From the NCBI GenBank assembly GCA_003427395.1, contig BFEA01001075.1:14463-36769 (forward strand): a stretch of DNA of 22,307 nucleotides, read 5' to 3'. The notes below the pieces were generated by a model. The model had not been told where the DNA came from. It saw only the letters and a program-made list of their open reading frames with translations, and ran no database searches. A program made the position numbers and the translations under genes. The DNA comes from Chara braunii (lineage: Eukaryota > Streptophyta > Charophyceae > Charales > Characeae). Positions 20,614-22,307 of the stretch are shown in pieces (the stretch's first letter is position 1; every line of letters begins with the position of its first letter).

Positions 20614-21880
20614 AACCGGCTGGCGGCCGCGACGGTTGGCAGTACCTTAGTGCGCTAATGTGCGCTAAGGCGGCGCTAACGCAGGGGAGCAAATGGTGAT
20701 ATCGGAATTACCGAGGATACACCTCGGGAGTTAGCAGCCAGAGGCCGCCGACGCGAGAGCTATGGCCTAGCTAAGCGGAAATAGTTCGAAGTATCTCTGC
20801 TTCCGCGTGGTATGTTTAGTACTGTGTCTCCCCTTGAGAAGATCAAGGGGCAGGGAGATGCTGTCAGCCGGAGAAGACTGTCATGAGCTCGGAAGATGGA
20901 ACGTTTCGTTGGCAGTGCGTGCCCACGCAAGATTGGGTTGTACTACATGAAGGTTGGCAGCAGCATCAGCGGGAGCAGTGGGAGAGCTCGTGATGGCGGT
21001 GGGAGTGCTGTTGACAATACCAAGGAGACAACGTGCTTTACTTTGCATCTAGCCATACTGGTGTGCCACATCTCTTACCTTTGCTTAGCCCTATTTCCAA
21101 GGAGGATTCATCGGGAGATTCGCACGAGAAATCCAGGGTGGGCCGTATCGGGATATCTTGTATTACACCTTATGCCTGGATCAGTGACGTGACGTATATT
21201 ACATTTCTTGATCGGTTATGGATAAGTTGGAAACACTCATTTACATGCTTATAATCACCCTTCTGGGCTAGATCCCTCTATTTAGCCTCGCATTTTTAGT
21301 CGGGTCCCTGGATTGGATGAGAATCTTACATTGTAGAGGATTGTTTTATATTGGTTTTTAATGTGCTTCACGTCAACACCGAGGGTTTTCACATATTTTC
21401 GGTGGAACGGCAATATCTAACGGATTGGGTCTAGGAGGGATCAGGTGCCATGTTTTGGAGGACTTGCTGGTAATTGGAACAGATCTCAAAATCTGACCAG
21501 CTGAATTGGGCTGGAAAGTGGGCAGAATCCTTCAAGCTATCTCGATAGCGTAACCAGGGTCCGCTGCCAACAGGTTCCCTTGTCATTTTTCTACCTTGGT
21601 TTGCTCGTGGGATATTTAGCTTTTCGGTATCTGTACTTGGAGCCATTTGTGGGATAGGTACAGGTTTTTACTATCTTCATGATTGAAATGGGGCTTTATC
21701 TACCTACAATTACATCTTACTTGATTTGGGGAAACTGCGGCTGGGTCACATCTTTTGTTTCAAATAGGCAGGAAAAAACACACAAGGCCGCTTTGACATG
21801 GCCACAGTTTGAAAAGGCAATGAAAACATCACATCGCAGGATCCGATAGCCATCAGTTTGTAATAGGCAGAAAACTTAAA
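20614..21880. other. spacer without recognised gene
   Basis: Small features only: GCGCTAA repeated three times near 20651-20681, a CCGAGG/CCTCGG hairpin near 20719, a CCCCTTGA/TCAAGGGG hairpin near 20831-20851. Short frames at 20896-21192 and 21033-21254 are not recognised. Confidence 0.4.
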
Positions 21881-22052
21881 AAAGGCCCGGTCTGGCCGAG
21901 CCAACGGACCACTGGGCCACCCCGTTGGCTCTGGACCCCCAGGCCCTATAGAAATCTGGCGCGAATTCATCCCGCCGCGCCTACACCGTCCTACACTAAC
22001 CCCACTCCGCATTGAACAGACACACACCGGGAGGGGGAGGGGGCGGAGCGCG

Positions 22053-22055
22053 GGG

Positions 22056-22099
<44 letters not shown>
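22053..22099 (+). repeat. (GA)n microsatellite
   Basis: G-rich sequence runs into about 20 GA units. The open frames that cross it on both strands are made of the repeat. Confidence 0.95.
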
Positions 22100-22102
<3 letters not shown>

Positions 22103-22161
22103 CATCTGCGACCGGATGCCTTGGCGCCGCAAATTCTTCCCACTGCGTGGATACCGCCCTG

Positions 22162-22277
22162 CACTATGGTTTTCTTCCGAACATAACCCACCCTCATTAT
22201 GTCTGTACTTGATCAGGAAGGTGGCTTGTATACACTCATTTTCAGGGTGCGTTATGCTCGGGGAAGACCATAGCCCC
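22162..22277. repeat. short inverted repeat at right edge
   Basis: CTATGGTTTTCTTCCGAACA followed by TAACCCACCCT (about 22165-22195) is matched on the opposite strand at about 22245-22273. CCCCACTCCGCA also occurs as direct copies near 21999 and 22273, each followed by CA-rich sequence. The element may continue beyond the window. Confidence 0.55.
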
Positions 22278-22307
22278 ACTCCGCACTGCACACACACACA
22301 CACACAG

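Noticed and set aside
21746-22303. 185-residue minus-strand frame
   Set aside because: Its core is Ser-Leu repeats from the GA microsatellite, and the rest matches nothing recognised.

Overview
This window looks like intergenic, repeat-dominated nuclear DNA of a green plant or a streptophyte alga. The evidence is a Ty3/gypsy chromovirus-type polyprotein, plant-type LINE reverse transcriptase fragments with a CCHC zinc-binding domain, a plant-like U6 snRNA copy, a short mitochondrial cox2 fragment, and many long A/T homopolymers and GA/GT microsatellites. A charophyte such as Chara is possible, but I cannot fix the species from sequence alone. No bacterial-style genes, operons, CRISPR arrays or riboswitches are visible.

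Layout. 1-3100: decayed pol of a Ty3/gypsy element that runs off the left edge, followed by about 0.95 kb of probable 3' UTR/LTR. 4053-4127: a tRNA-like head of a possible SINE. 4752-4948: a foldback repeat. 4960-6090: fragments of a degenerate repeat family. 6270-6897: an inverted-repeat element with an apparent 8-bp target duplication and a GT/GA microsatellite in its loop. 7495-9711: the only long uninterrupted reading frame, an unrecognised 738-residue protein with in-frame internal repeats and the best candidate for a host gene or exon. 10057-10154: a cox2-like insert. 10825-11401: a long foldback element with an ATG-repeat core and a G-rich insert in one arm.

11402-13700 is low-complexity spacer with small inverted and tandem repeats. 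13718-14140 holds crossed (interleaved) inverted repeats. 14178-14857 is the 3' end of one LINE with a poly(A) tail. A U6 retropseudogene with its own A-rich tail and apparent 14-bp target duplication (14867-15009) sits immediately after it. About 15130-17760 is the 3' half of a second LINE, with several nonsense codons and a frameshift. 19549-19703 is a third LINE-like tail. 18264-18450, 19920-20024 and 20122-20613 contain further dispersed and foldback repeats. The right end holds a GA microsatellite and short inverted repeats.

The genes do not form a pathway. The coherent story is repeated retroposition and foldback-element insertion. LINE machinery probably also supplied the U6 copy. Later decay is consistent with cytosine deamination: several of the lesions are transitions (CGA to TGA, GAT to AAT, TGT to TAT).
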